NCBI GenBank assembly: GCA_963277665.1
Contig: OY728136.1
Coordinates: 805,467,123-805,531,122 of the forward strand
Source: Viscum album
Lineage: Eukaryota; Streptophyta; Magnoliopsida; Santalales; Viscaceae
DNA length: 64,000 bases
Direction of reading: 5' to 3'
Positions 24,216 to 37,053 of this stretch are shown one piece after another (within the stretch, counting starts at the first letter, position 1; each line of letters starts with the position of its first letter). Made by a program: the position numbers and the translations under genes. The notes beneath the pieces are model-generated. The model was given only the letters and a program-made list of their open reading frames with translations. It was not told the DNA's origin and did not search any database.

Positions 24216-25283
24216 GCAACATGATTCGTTATACATTATAACCAAACAAGATTGATTATTTAAATGTAAATAATTAATAAATATGGTATTTATAATGTTA
24301 ATATCACATTATTGTGATATAAATAAAACTTATTATGGATAAACAGACTATATTTGACCCTACATGTGTATGATCATAAAGCTGTTAAAACACGAATAAC
24401 GAGTAATTGTTAATTGTTACAAAAAAACAATGGTGAATATCAAAATATGCGATGAAAAAAATCTGTAATAACTAAATAATACTATCTAAATCATTATACA
24501 ATAGGTTCATACACATTGGTTTCATTTCAGACCTAAGGTAAGGGATAATTTTTCAATCTCATTTTTATTTGATATTGATTATAAATAAGTATTTATTATG
24601 GATATATTTATCATCAATTTCAATGTTTTACAAAAATGTTTAATATTATTATATGTATTTTTAAATTCATTTTTAGTCATTTTTTATTTTTACCACACAG
24701 CATCGATGGAATATTTCTTTTTTACCATACGTGGTATTTTTTAACTATTCTATAAAAACAATGAGGATAATGTTTTTTTGTGTTATACAGAATGAATAAA
24801 CATTCATAGCTTCATGATGTTTTATTTTCACGAAGCCTCATATACACTATTTAATGTTTATTTTCTAATAAAATAAATTATTTTAAAATTGTGTGGATTT
24901 TAGGGAAAAGGATTTTTTTTGTAAATTAATGTATATTTTTCATTAAGAATTAAGTTCATGTGTTTTATCAAAATTATTATCCATATAATATTACTCTATC
25001 TAAATAGGTTTATGTTTCTATCATTATTATTAAATTTATTTGATTGTTTTTATAACAGAGTTATTTTATAAACTTTATTTATTTTATAAGGATTATGATG
25101 GAATGATGTTTAAGAAACCCATTTTATATCATTAGTTATGTTATGTTGAATGATTTCTATTTTTGTGGAACATGTAAGAATGGTTTCATTATGATATGGG
25201 TGGTACCTATATCTCCCTCCAATTAATTGGGAAATTATTTACATCTCATGATATATAGATGACATGAATTTTAAGTAAATACA

Positions 25284-25380
25284 GTTAAGTAATACATGGC
25301 TACAATGACTAGTAAATCTAGTTCAGTAATACATGGTAGGAACGATATGTAAACCTAGTTCAATATTAGACTTTGTCAAC
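25284..25380 (+). repeat. 37-bp tandem repeats in the E2 5' LTR
   Basis: Units start at 25284, 25321 and 25358, each opening with GTTMAGTAATACATGG-like sequence; the last unit is decayed. They lie just after the conserved palindrome. The 3' LTR has the same repeat. Confidence 0.75.
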
Positions 25381-25882
25381 TATTATGGTCTTATAAGAAA
25401 GTCCATGTCTACTATCAAAATCATATTATGAACTTTTTTTCATCGTTACATGTTTAATGCTAATTATATTTATCATGGTTAATGTATCTTTATGATCTAT
25501 GTCTTCTATACTACAATTATTTATTTCATGATTCACACTATTGATATTCAAAATTTATTTCACATTATTACATTCTTATGTAAATTTTTTGTTTGATGTT
25601 GTTAATGCATACCCTTATTGAGCATTTTAGCGGACACCATTTCATATTTCATTTTCACACGGATTTGAATAAGGGTATTATGTAATATGTGTGAAATATG
25701 GGTTATAGTTATAAAGGATAAAGAGGGAGATGATGTAGATGTTTTATGAAACAATTGTCTACATTTTCTAGTTTCTAAAGGCACTAAAATAATACATCCT
25801 TGAGGAATATATTTTTTTATTTATTATGTATTCTGTAAAAGTAATTTAATGTCCATATACGTCAATCTGGGGTAGTTAGAGT

Positions 25883-25895
25883 TGGTATCTGAGTG
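25883..25895 (+). promoter_or_regulatory. Primer-binding site of E2
   Basis: TGGTATCTGAGTG, two bases after the 5' LTR. It matches the initiator-Met tRNA complement TGGTATCAGAGC with decay. It defines the 5' LTR end. Confidence 0.85.
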
Positions 25896-26144
25896 AAGGT
25901 TTTGTAATCTTTGCAAGCTAGGATGTGAAAACTGTAGTAAGAACCCTAGAGACATTTCTATTGTATGTCTAGGATTGTCCGTAAGGATAAGTATAATTAT
26001 ATGTTATAATACTAGAATTATGGTAACATTCATGAATAACCAAATAGTAAACATAATATGTTAGGGATTGAAATCAGACCACCTTGATTATATTGTTTTC
26101 CTATTATGTTTTCCCCTCACACTATTCTTTTTCGGTTTTTGACA

Positions 26145-27030
26145 ATGCCTGGAACCCGAAGAAACCATGTTAATGATCAATGCACCGGGAAATGTAATTA
26201 TTGTGACCCTGAATAACCAAATGTTATGTGAGGTGGAATGAAAAATATTATTGCTATATGTACATATGATATGAATCGTTATGGACATCCAAATTAGCAG
26301 AGAAGGGAACAATAGTCTATTATGTCCTTTATGAGGCAATATCCTCCTTCTTTCAGTGGGTCTTCTGATATAAATGTTTCCGAACAATGGATCAGAACCA
26401 TTGAAAAGATATTTTCCATAATTTTCTATTCAGAACATGAAAAATTTATTTAGGTTTTTTATCATTTAAATGGTGTAGAAAACCAGTGGTGGACTCAAAT
26501 TATGAGCAGAAGATAGAAAGATAAAATTGAATTCATGGAAGGGGATAAGTTCAAGAACATATTTTTTTCAATAAGTACATCCCTTGTATTCTTCAAAATA
26601 ATAATAAAATTAGTTCCTTGAGCTTAAGGAAATGTATGATGAATTTATTGGTACATACGATTTGAATTTTACATGACTTGAAAGGTATACTTCTTATTTT
26701 ATCATCCATCCAGAATGTAAAGTTGATCAATTCATCAGGGAATTAGAACCAAGTATTCTAAAGGCATTAGTTATAAGAGACTTTAGTAGCTATAAATACA
26801 TTGGGAATTGTTCTTTTAAGGATTTATTAGTTATTGGTGTTACATATCCAACTCATGGTTTTGATAAGAAACAAAATATGGAGTTCAAGGAAAAATCTAA
26901 AAATAATGGTGAAAAGAATATTATTTTTTCCTAATGCTCGAAGTGTGGAAAGATGAATGGTGGGTATTTTCATAAAAAGACTATTATATGATTAAATTGT
27001 GGAAAATAAGGTCATCGAGTAGTTTTGTTT
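26145..27030 (+). pseudogene. gag: E2 gag remnant
   Basis: The likely start is ATG at 26145 (MPGTRRNHVNDQC), which resembles the E3 and E4 gag starts and lies 250 bases from the primer-binding site, against about 245 and 235 in E3 and E4. The capsid core is recognisable: SEQWIRTIEKIFSII near 26377, GVENQWWTQI near 26474, FIRELEPSILKALVIRDF near 26733. The nucleocapsid end has CSKCGK and later LNCGK followed by GHR. Stops and shifts break it in many places. Gag would form the particle that packages RNA. No protease or RT follows. Confidence 0.8.
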
Positions 27031-28431
27031 TAAATTAATTGGTTAAAGGTTGCTTATTTTGTGTATAGAGTCATGACTTAAGAGAATTTACAACCAACAT
27101 TTCAATGATACAAGTCTAAGGAAATGGGGGATTATGATAACCAATTCATTAATACAAGGGTTTATGATGATTGACATCAGAAACCAATTAATGGAAAATA
27201 TAAAGGTAAGTCACATGAAATCATTATTGGTGATGTTGAGTATGACAACGAATTGGAGGAATGATTAAGAAATTATGTAATGGGATTCCCAAATAGTGTT
27301 GGGTAATATCATTTATATTATTATGGAATATTGGAATATATATGTATCAGTCCATTGTGGTTTTCCATAAATATATGGAACCAGTAACAATTAAAAGTTA
27401 TTAAAATATTTATGGAAAGTACATGATATGGAAACTATTAAGGGATAAGGAGATAAGGAGAAGTTTGATAGTATTAATGAGCTCCTGAGTAATATAAGGA
27501 CAAAGTGATATAGTGGTTTGAGTATATAAAATATTTGGTATTTTTGGATTGCGAAAAGAGTCAATTTTGATAGAAGGCATGTTTTTTGGAATACGGTTCT
27601 ATTGTAATTCATGTTATTATAATGTTTCAAGAGAATAAATTATTATGGTATCCACATGTTTGTAATGTGACAACAAAGAACCACCAAATTAGATATGGGA
27701 GACAACTGTTATGTCTATTTAGTTCACCTCTTTTAAATGTTTTATATTTTATGTATTTTGAGGTATTGTAATTTTATCGTATTATGGATAGTGAATGTTA
27801 TGGTCTGGTTGATGTTTCTAATATTAATCTATTATCTTAGTGTAGGTGGAGTTATGAATATTTCATAACAAGTACAATTTTTGTTGAGACAGATGGAGTG
27901 ACCTATCGTTATATAGTGTGATCCGCTAACACTTCTAGAATTAAAAATTCAAATTCATTTCATTAAATAATATATTTAGTGAAAATTGTTCAGGTAATGA
28001 CAAATCGTGAGATTATACTAAAATCAATTAACTATTTCTCCTCCTGAAAAAATTCATCATCATTAGTAAAAGGGTCATGAAAAAAAATGTTATCATTGTA
28101 TATTTTAATATGGTGAATCAGATGGCCCCTTAAACCATCACAGATTTATGGCTATCTAATATTTAAATTTCTCCAAACTATATTTTTAATCACAATCATT
28201 CAGAACATGATTGTTATATTTCTCTTATATATCATTCTTTTCACTTCCCACATATGTTCTCCTTTGTGGAATCCCACTAATGAGTTACTTTGTGTATCGA
28301 TTATGTTTCCAATTTTCCTTTTTAAAATAGTTTTTTCATATCCATTTTAATGATGTTGGTTTCCGTGAAGTAAACTTTCAAGTAGTAATCCATTTATAAC
28401 CCCAATGAATTTTGAGGGAGAAATTCATCTT
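27031..28431 (+). other. Non-coding 3' internal region of E2
   Basis: About 1.4 kb between gag and the polypurine tract with no recognisable domain. The last 300 bases correspond to the same region of E1 (about 1650-1930). Short open frames at 27391-27771 have no family features and are treated as chance. Confidence 0.6.
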
Positions 28432-28443
28432 AAGGGGGTAGAA
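28432..28443 (+). promoter_or_regulatory. Polypurine tract of E2
   Basis: AAGGGGGTAGAA directly before the 3' LTR start TGTAATACCC. Confidence 0.85.
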
Positions 28444-30948
28444 TGTAATACCCTGAGATTTTTTGAGATTGATTATTTTTAATTTCATTTATTTATTGTG
28501 TTGTTCGCCACTCGAAGATTAACTAGTACTATAAGAGTCACCTTATTATCTTGCAGTGTACACAACACTATTCTTGTCTTGGGATACACACAATTTCATG
28601 TTAATTTGATTGAATTCATTCCACCCAACACAATGTTGGTGTAAGTTACACTAAACACTATGTATAGATTTTATTCAAGGTATAAATGATCCATGTTTGG
28701 ATTATGTCATACCAAAACCTAAAGGAAACTTGAACTACATGAAACATTGTCTTCTCTTGCGCTACATGCAAGAGCAACCTTCCTCAATAGATTGTGTCTT
28801 GTGCAATATAGAGTTTCTCTAAAAAATGATATATTATTAAATTGTTATTATTTAATGGGATATAAAAAAGATGTTATGAATATTATTAACAAAAATTAGA
28901 ATTTTATAAAACATTAACATTCATCTTATATATTTTCTCGAACATGATATAAGAACAAATTAAATTTTTTATATAAGGGAAGTATTTTTCAGAAAAAATG
29001 ATGTTTTACCAACTATTGTTTGAAAACCTATTTCCAATCTGGTTTTTGAAAATTTTAAATATTGAATTTGAGAAAATAAATTCTCTTTTGGAAGCAGTAT
29101 ATAAAATTTTACTTTGGAATATTTCTTTATATTTTTCTAATAAAATTAATATTTTGATGGAATGTAATAAATAAGAAAAATTTTAATTGATAATAAAATT
29201 TTTATTGAAATAATTTACATGGTCAAATTATTATATTTAAAGGCATAAATTTATAGAAAAAATTTATTATGTTACTAAAATTAATTTAATTTTCATTAAT
29301 TTTACATCGAATTAATATTTAAAAATATTTCAATCTTTTGAAATTTTTTAACATTTATACAAAAATGAGTATTTTTTTTTCATTCTGAAAACTAGGGTTA
29401 ATTTTAATTTAATGACGATAACTTCTATGTGTTGATTTTTAAAAAATGGATTTTATAAATTTAATTACTGGTTATAAATTATTTTTATATATTACTTTTA
29501 TTTTTTTGATAATATGAATATCAACTATGGAAATTATTATTTAACGTGTTTAATGGAAAATCGAGTAAATTAGTGTACGTAATAATATTATAAGAACATT
29601 ACAATGATAAAAAAACATGAATAAATACCATTTTATCAATATAATTCTTCCCTTAACATATTATTTTCTAATATTATTCATTTAATGTCCATTAGACAAT
29701 GAGAAATACACACATATTAATAAAACCAATGAATGTGACAAAATGTCAAACTCACATTTCTTATATGTATAATAATTTTAATATAGGGATAACCATGTGA
29801 TATCTTTAAAAATAAAAAATCCATGGAAAAGGATAAGAGTTTCCTAAAACATTGTAATTTTTTTAATTTTTAAGAAATAAATAATTATCTTATTGTCTTA
29901 TTCTTTGATGATGTAAAATTTGACTAATTGATGAGAAATCAATGAAATAATTTTTATTTAAATCCACACAACAATAAAAAGGACTAAACACATGACCAAA
30001 TATTACTGATCGAGTATATATCGACCATAATCATCCAAAGGTCAATATAGTTACCATTTGGAGCATTATAGAATAGAATATGACCTTTATATTATTTTAT
30101 TTATTGTTATATTAATGTTGTCACATTCATACGCTTATAAATTTTTAATTTTTAATTGATGATATTATAACAGATAAATTCGACTACATATTTTATCCTG
30201 AAATATATTAATTTTATTTTCATTATAGTATTATATTTTTAATTTTTACTCAACAAATAATAATATTAAATAATTACCCAATATCATTGTAGTAATCATT
30301 TTATTAACTGACATTTCAAATAAGTTTTATTAAAATTTCAAAAATAAATATATATTTAAATAATTTATATGCCCAATTAATTTTATAGATAACATTTACC
30401 TCTCAAGATTTTAATAAAATATTTTTTAATAAAATTTTTATCTTATTATTTTTAAAATTCAACAAATTGATTACTGTCAAAATTGTCATTATTGATTGTT
30501 TATCAAAATACAGTTTTATTAAATTATTTAAAAATCATAAAACATTTTTAAAAACATATAATATTTATTATATTTTTATAAATATTATAAATTATTTATT
30601 TATATTCTAATTGACATCAAATAATTAAATATTTTACCCTTTTAATATTGAAATATTTGTTACCCAAGTTTAAATTAAATAGAATAACTAACTGTTAAAT
30701 TGAGAAGATAATGATTAACATTTCATTAAAACATGTCTAAAATATATAGGTTGAATTAATTAAAACCCTATCTCATCTAATATTATAAATTGGTGCATTT
30801 TGGAGGTTTTTTGGTGTTTTATTTTATTATAAATTAATATTATTAGGTTCCCAAAAGTGTCTCTCACCTCAATTATAAAAGGGAGCCTCCTCTGTCATTT
30901 ATCAACCACTCATTATGCCTTAATGCTCATCCTTACTCTTACCATTTC
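28444..30948 (+). repeat. 3' LTR of E2, first part (up to the E5 insertion)
   Basis: Aligns with 21425-23740 of the 5' LTR: start TGTAATACCCTGAG, TATAGATTTTATTCAAGG near 28668, and an intact TATA box TATAAAAGG at 30874-30882 followed by GAGCCTCCTCTG. The LTR stops at 30948, where E5 starts, and resumes at 39975. Confidence 0.85.
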
Positions 30949-33874
30949 TGTCACATACATGACTTATTTTACTGTTAAATTCCTTTTAATTTCCATTCAT
31001 GCATTGTTTTGGGGGTCTTCCAGGCTTTTAGGGAGGAATGTGTGGGATTCCATGAATTGGGCAAAATCGTGAGCCCAATTCCATATTTAAAAATAAATAT
31101 TTATTCTTTTATAAATCCTTAATTTTTCAAAAAAATTCATCCATTCCAATTCATAATTTTCCTCCCCAACATATTAACACCACCATATTAATTTGGACCA
31201 TTTAGGAATCCATAATCCTTGTGGATATGGGTTTTTATTTAAGGGATTGGGCCTGCCCGAAAGCCCATTTTCTATATTAAAAACAAATGTTAATTCTTTA
31301 ATATATCCTTCTATATTTAATTTTTTCAGTGATATAAAAATATCACCAGATCCCACTTAGCTAAGGCTCTCCCCCATTTTCTCCTCCCACAACTTGAAGC
31401 TACGTAGAATTGAGAAATTGGTCGAAACCTCTCTGGATTTCAGAAATCGCGCAGATTTGGAGAGGTAAATTGATCATTTCGTAACTCCTTATATTTTAAC
31501 TATTTTCCCCTATTACAGTTCCTACATGATCTCCTCATCCTTTTTCGAACCTACCTTGATTGGTTAGATGTTTTCAAAATCAGATATTGGTGGATTAGGG
31601 GTCGTTTTATTCAATATTGTTTTGAGTAAGTGTGTCTCTCTTCAATTATTCCTTCTCCTTAGGGTTTCCTCCCTCTTTCATTATGTTCTAAAACGTCCAT
31701 AAGTTAGTGTTAGAACCTATTTTCTGATTTGGTGTCTTTTTTGTTTGATATTGTGGTCTATGGATACATTTATCTTCCTTGAGGTGTGGCGGTGGTGCGG
31801 TTGATGTTTCGCCCCAAAATTTCGAGTTTTCGACACATTCGGTAGGTAATTCCATGCGTAATAATTTATAGATGAGTTAGTTTGATTGAATTTCTTATTT
31901 TACATGTTCTCAATATGTTGGGTATGGTGTGAAAACTATTTATGTTGGATTTGGTTAAGCATTTAATTTTATAGTTTCATTATAGCTTGAAATTGAGTGT
32001 TTTTCATGTGTAACACTTTGGGTATTGTTTGGGTGTGTTTTATAACATATTAAATTGGTTTAATAAGTACTTTTGGGATGAAATTTATTCTTTTGTAGGG
32101 TCTCAGGGTTCCATTAGGTTTTTAAGAGGTTTTTTAGTGGTTTAAATGTGTAAAACATTATTGTACTTCTTGAAATTGATTTTGAAAACGTTTTCTTTTC
32201 AAGTGAATATTTTGTGGTACTATTTTAGGTGTTTGAGTAACACTTGGGTGTAGTTTAATAAATGTTTTTATGGATTCTAATTTTGTTTTGAATAGGTATT
32301 AGTGTGATTTTTTCCTTGAAATATGGTTTGGAAATGGGTTTTATGAGAAAATCTTAGGTATACTCTTTAGAGTTTTTTTACGAAAGATTTGAAAGATATA
32401 ATGATTTATGTAAGTGGTTAAACCATATTGGAAAACTGTTTTGGAGTGTGTATATTTTTAAATGGTACATTTTAAATGTAAATGGGGCTGTTTTTTAATG
32501 TGTTCCATCTTGGAAATGTTTTGTAAAAATGTTTGAATGATATACTAAAGTGTGTAAGAGATGTTAAAGTGGTGTGGGATGTTATGTGTGGGTGTGATGT
32601 GAAAAATGGATTTTGGTTACAAAAAGATTATTATGTAACATGTTATTGGGATTTTATTTGATTTTTAATATATTGGAATCGTTTTATAAAATTGTTTAAT
32701 GGATTTGTGGAAGTGTTACAGAAATGTAAAAAGTGTTGTGGGCTATTTTGGTGTGAGTTGGATTTAAAATCAATTTGAATGAAAAGTGGATTTTTGTGAC
32801 TTGTGTGGCATACATGTGGGATATTTGTGGAATTTTTGACAAGGAAATGATATTTTCATGTGAAAAGTATATTTCTTGACTTGTTGATCTTGTTTGAGCA
32901 CAATGGGAAAACTCGGGTATCTAGGTGGGTGGACGTGTACTAGTATGCTAGTGAATCCTTGGGGTTTGGCCCTAGTTTCACTTAGAGAGATAGACACATC
33001 CAAATCTAACTAAACTATGATGATGGTGATTAATGGACAATTGGTTATGGGTATGTTTTCAACTAGTGGCTCATGCATGAGAATGACTGTTAGTGAAGGC
33101 TACAGTCACCGATATATGAGGTACCAAGGACCCACAATGAGCTAGTGCCTATGGGTTATTTCCGATTTCATGTTCTCATTAGATAATTTATAATTACAGT
33201 CGGCATATGTTATATTTGGATGGAAAATTAAGATGTGTTTTCATTTATTTTAATAGTTTTGATTCTTTAAATTATCCAATTTGATAACTGATTTTTTGGT
33301 TGCATCTTTTAGAAATTGTAACTAGAAATTACATGTTTTTGAAAAATTGCATGCTTTTCATCATTGAATGTTCATCACATGGAATATCTTAGTAATGGAA
33401 TCCTACTAGGAATTGTTTCACACTCTACCTACAACCTTCTGTGTAAGTAGATTTGGTTATTTTTGATTTCACAGGTTGGGTATAGTTTTTAGTTCTAGTG
33501 GTTCAGGTTTCTAGCATGTCCTTGGTGGTGAAGTCTTGTGGAGATGGCTTGAGCGGGGTTCCCCTTACCATGAGAGTTTTTGGGCTCTTTACTTTTGGTT
33601 TTTTACCTTTGTAATAGTCTTTTTTAGTTGTTTTTAACTATTTAATTCAGTTCTGAATTTTTGTAAAAGTTTTTTTGATTTGAAAAATCCAGATTCATAT
33701 TAATGGGTTCATTTATTGCTTTATGTTTATGAACTCAGGTAAATCATTCCCAATTCTCATTTTATGATCCCCAGGAACTTGTACCAAACCATGGGTATTG
33801 GTAAATCCCTTTGGGCCTTATCACGGGCTGGGTTTGGTGCCAGTTTTGGTGGAGACCAAATTTGGTTCGTGACA
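30949..33874 (+). repeat. 5' LTR of E5
   Basis: Starts TGTCACATACATGA and ends GGTTCGTGACA, an ending familiar from Tekay/Del-type elements. A TATA-like GATATAAAAATATC lies near 31331. A striking block near 32926-32955 (GGTGGACGTGTACTAGTATG) is kept in the 3' LTR near 39029. Chance open frames only. Confidence 0.9.
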
Positions 33875-33877
33875 AAA

Positions 33878-33890
33878 TGGTATCAGAGGA
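33878..33890 (+). promoter_or_regulatory. Primer-binding site of E5
   Basis: TGGTATCAGAGGA, three bases after the LTR, complementary to initiator-Met tRNA. Better preserved than in the other elements. Confidence 0.9.
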
Positions 33891-36800
33891 GGTTCAGGTT
33901 AACTATTTGGGTCATGTTATTTGAGGAAGAGTTAGGATATTCTAGAGTTAGGATTATTGGTACTTGGAATTCCTGTTATGGGTAGTGTGCCTAATCACCA
34001 ATCCTCATGATGGGTTTCATGTTTCCAGGAGAAGTTGGGATTTATCTAAGTCCTTTGGTTTTCTCGGTTCGATGATGATTAGAAGAAATGAAAATAATGT
34101 TGGGTTAATCTTATTATTGAGGTCACAGGCCTTGCAAGAAATCGGAATCCATGTTTATTTGAAAGAACACTCTATGTGATAGTGAAGTGATTAAAATATG
34201 TCTGCCAACCATATATCAAAGTCACCTACTAAAACAAGTTTTTTCTCTCATTGTTTTGGGCTTTATTTTTGAAAACATGGCACTTTGGTTTTATGAAGCG
34301 TAAAGTTTTTGTGAAATGATTTCCAAATACAAGGGGGTGGTTTTCTTTATGAAATGGTGGAACTAAATTTTCAGAAAAGTTTTGAAATGACAAATACTGG
34401 GCTTACACCTCTTTGGAAATCATGCACTATATTGAAGTTGGTTTTGAAAAGTGTTTCCAATAGAGTTTTCTAAACAATCAAAGGGTGTTTTAATGGGATG
34501 ATATGTTTTTAAATTGATGTGAATATCATTAATGTGAGTTATTTTCTAAATGTTTGTGTCTTTATGAAAAGTTTTGTAATATCGGAATTGGGATTTTAAT
34601 CTTGTGGTTAGCAGTTTTGAGAAAAACGATGTGTTGGTTGACTGTTTTGGTTTTGAAAAGTGGAAAGAATTTTATGAATTAACCATTGGTATTTCCTTGA
34701 TAAACCACATGAATGGTGTTATATATTATTATGGGTGGTTTATGGAACGACTGGATGAGTTTCGGGATGGATATGAGGAGGGTTCCCGGTGTGGCATAGA
34801 AACATGCATGTGTAAGGCCCATGGGGTACCATTGGTGGATACGCTAACCGCTGAACCCTTTTTTTCAAGAAATGTTTTTAATGAAAAACATGATGTCTTG
34901 ATGAATTATTTGGGATAAATTATATTATCTATTTTTGTAAAATGTAGATGTTGTGGGATGTTTTGAGTCCAAGAACCCCTCCTGTTTGAACTATGTTTTG
35001 GGTTTATGTTTGGTCGGTAAGCTGGGTAGATGGACCGGTTAGTAGTATCGTATGATATATGTTTTATTAGTCCTTTATGGTGGTTCCATTCATGTGTTTG
35101 GATTAGTTTTATGGATTCTTTTGACCAATGGACCAGCTTGGTTGGGTCCTCGGGTTCTCTCATTGGATAAGGTACGCCCCCATTAAGGGTTATTGCATAA
35201 CTGAAGTGAAACCGGGATTGTTTAGCCATTGGAAAATCCTACAGTTGATCAATAAAAGGAATATTTTATTGATATATATTTATTCAACCTACCCCCATTA
35301 CATTATTTGATTTTTAGATCCTCTTGTAGAAGGAGAGTGCTCGTGGAAGGTTGAAAGAGACATTAGTTTCTTATGTTTCCAAATTCGTCAAAGCTGGAAG
35401 TGGTCTATGTTTGTTAGTGGGGGTGACTATCTCGATGGTGTCTAAGAGGGCCTCTGGGTTCTTCAGAGTTTCAATGAGGCACGAGTTCATGTTAAACCAC
35501 CAATGTTGGAAATCTGGTCACATTAGGATATTGTGGCCACTTTCTAGAATTGTGTCTTGTTTGGGGATGTTGTATAAGGTCCCTCTCCATGCATTGTTTA
35601 CATCAGTCGTAATGGTCATGTTCGATGATGCCTTATGATTTCATGTGTTCGATTGACTGTAATGGTGAAAGTTGGGAAAATATATGAGTGTCTCTATTAT
35701 GTTTGGAGAATTTCCCCCTTGGAAAAACATAAAAATATTCCATTTTAGAAGAAGGTGAGTATATGTGTTCTTTATTTCTATAGTTTTTCACCCGAAAAAA
35801 CATGGTGTGATGTGTGTGAATCATTTAAACCCTTGATTCGGTGAAATATCAGTTAAGGGTAAAGTTAGTTTGGAATGTGTAATGTCTTGGAAATCATATC
35901 GGGGATTGCGGTGTAGTTGTTGGTTTCACTGAATAAAGATTTCTCATTTAGGGGGTTTCTAAATCCTGACTCCAAGGCCAAAGATGCTTCAATCATTTGA
36001 GATCTAGCCATAAGTCTCGGAGAGAAGCTGGCTCGTAGTCATTGGAAATCATAGATAAGATTAAACCCTTGTACAAAGTATTATCCTCAGTATAAAAGAT
36101 ATGAAGATTTTAAACCTATGGTTTCATCATCTTTGTTCTCTTATTCCTGTTTTTGTGGTAATAGGTGGAGCACCTTTTACCCATGTCATCACCCAATGTT
36201 ATTCCTTACCCCTTTTCTTTCCATTGAGTCTTTGGAGAACGGTTTGAAGTTTGGCTAGACAGGTTAAGAACATGGTTTTCACTTGGATAGTAGTAACCAT
36301 GCCCCATAAATACATGTAAATAGAAGTATCCCCACTGTTAGTGTGTGGTTTCCCAAACTGTGCAGACTAACCATCCAGTCATCCCAACTATTTATATTTT
36401 GGGGTCTTTCTGTACCATCTCATGTTGGTCAGTTAATAATGATGGTTTTTATTGTGGGGAGACCCACTATGAGTCTTATATAAGTTATTTTGTAAATTTA
36501 TGACAGAATTATAACCTTTGTACTTGGGAGTCCATTCAGGCCTCCGCCAGTTAGTCTCCTGATTCTATCTGGGGAAAAAATAAAGGTTGTATCTTATGGT
36601 GGGGAGCCTATTTTTGTTCCCAGTACCAATAACTCAGACTTATCCATGGTTGTGGATTGGCGGTAGGTAATCTCATTCCGAACTATCAAGCTACGTACAA
36701 ATTCCTTGGGTAGACATTGATATTGGATAGTGCCCAATGGTTTAGTTATAACAAGGTAAGTGTATCCTTGTACGATGTTGTTGTTCCTTTGGGTGAATTG

Positions 36801-37044
36801 ATTGAGTCTTGTTTAGATAGTCTATAAATAGTGTTATTTAAGGATAAAGTATGAATGTGGTTGATCATTTCAATAATGTGGTCTATGTTTTGGTTTTGAG
36901 TGTAATAATTCATTAATTTACCACTAGAGGTGTTTTGGACTTTGGGGGTGAAACCTGCCAAGGAAGTACCTCTTGGTTTCTCAATTGGGTTTGATTGTTG
37001 ATTCGGCCTTGATGTGACTTTCTGGGGTGGAAAGTTTTCATGGT
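33891..37044 (+). other. Non-coding internal region of E5
   Basis: About 3.15 kb without a recognisable Gag or Pol motif on either strand. Open frames of 60-107 residues (for example 34604-34918 and 35351-35638) show no family features and do not chain together. A stretch near 34990-35070 (GGGTAGATGGACCGGTTAGT) echoes the LTR block near 32922, so part of the region may derive from an LTR. Confidence 0.6.
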
Positions 37045-37053
37045 GGGGAAAAG
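37045..37053 (+). promoter_or_regulatory. Polypurine tract of E5
   Basis: GGGGAAAAG directly before the 3' LTR start (CGTCACATACATGA, T mutated to C). Confidence 0.75.

Larger units (their letters stand above)
21425..25880 (+). repeat. 5' LTR of E2 (about 4.46 kb)
   Basis: Begins GGTAATACC, a decayed TGTAATACC, and ends just before the primer-binding site. It aligns along its whole length with the 3' LTR, for example TATAAATGATC near 21662 against 28690. Landmarks: mutated TATA box (TATAATAGG, 23648), two CGTACG-type motifs (23992-24036 and about 24180-24215), AAGGTAAGGGAT (24535), palindrome CCAATTAATTGG (25219) and 37-bp repeats (25284-25380). Very AT-rich; no gene. Confidence 0.85.

Noticed and set aside
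34604..35310. Open frames inside E5 as Gag
   Set aside because: No capsid or knuckle motif, and the frames overlap on opposite strands.
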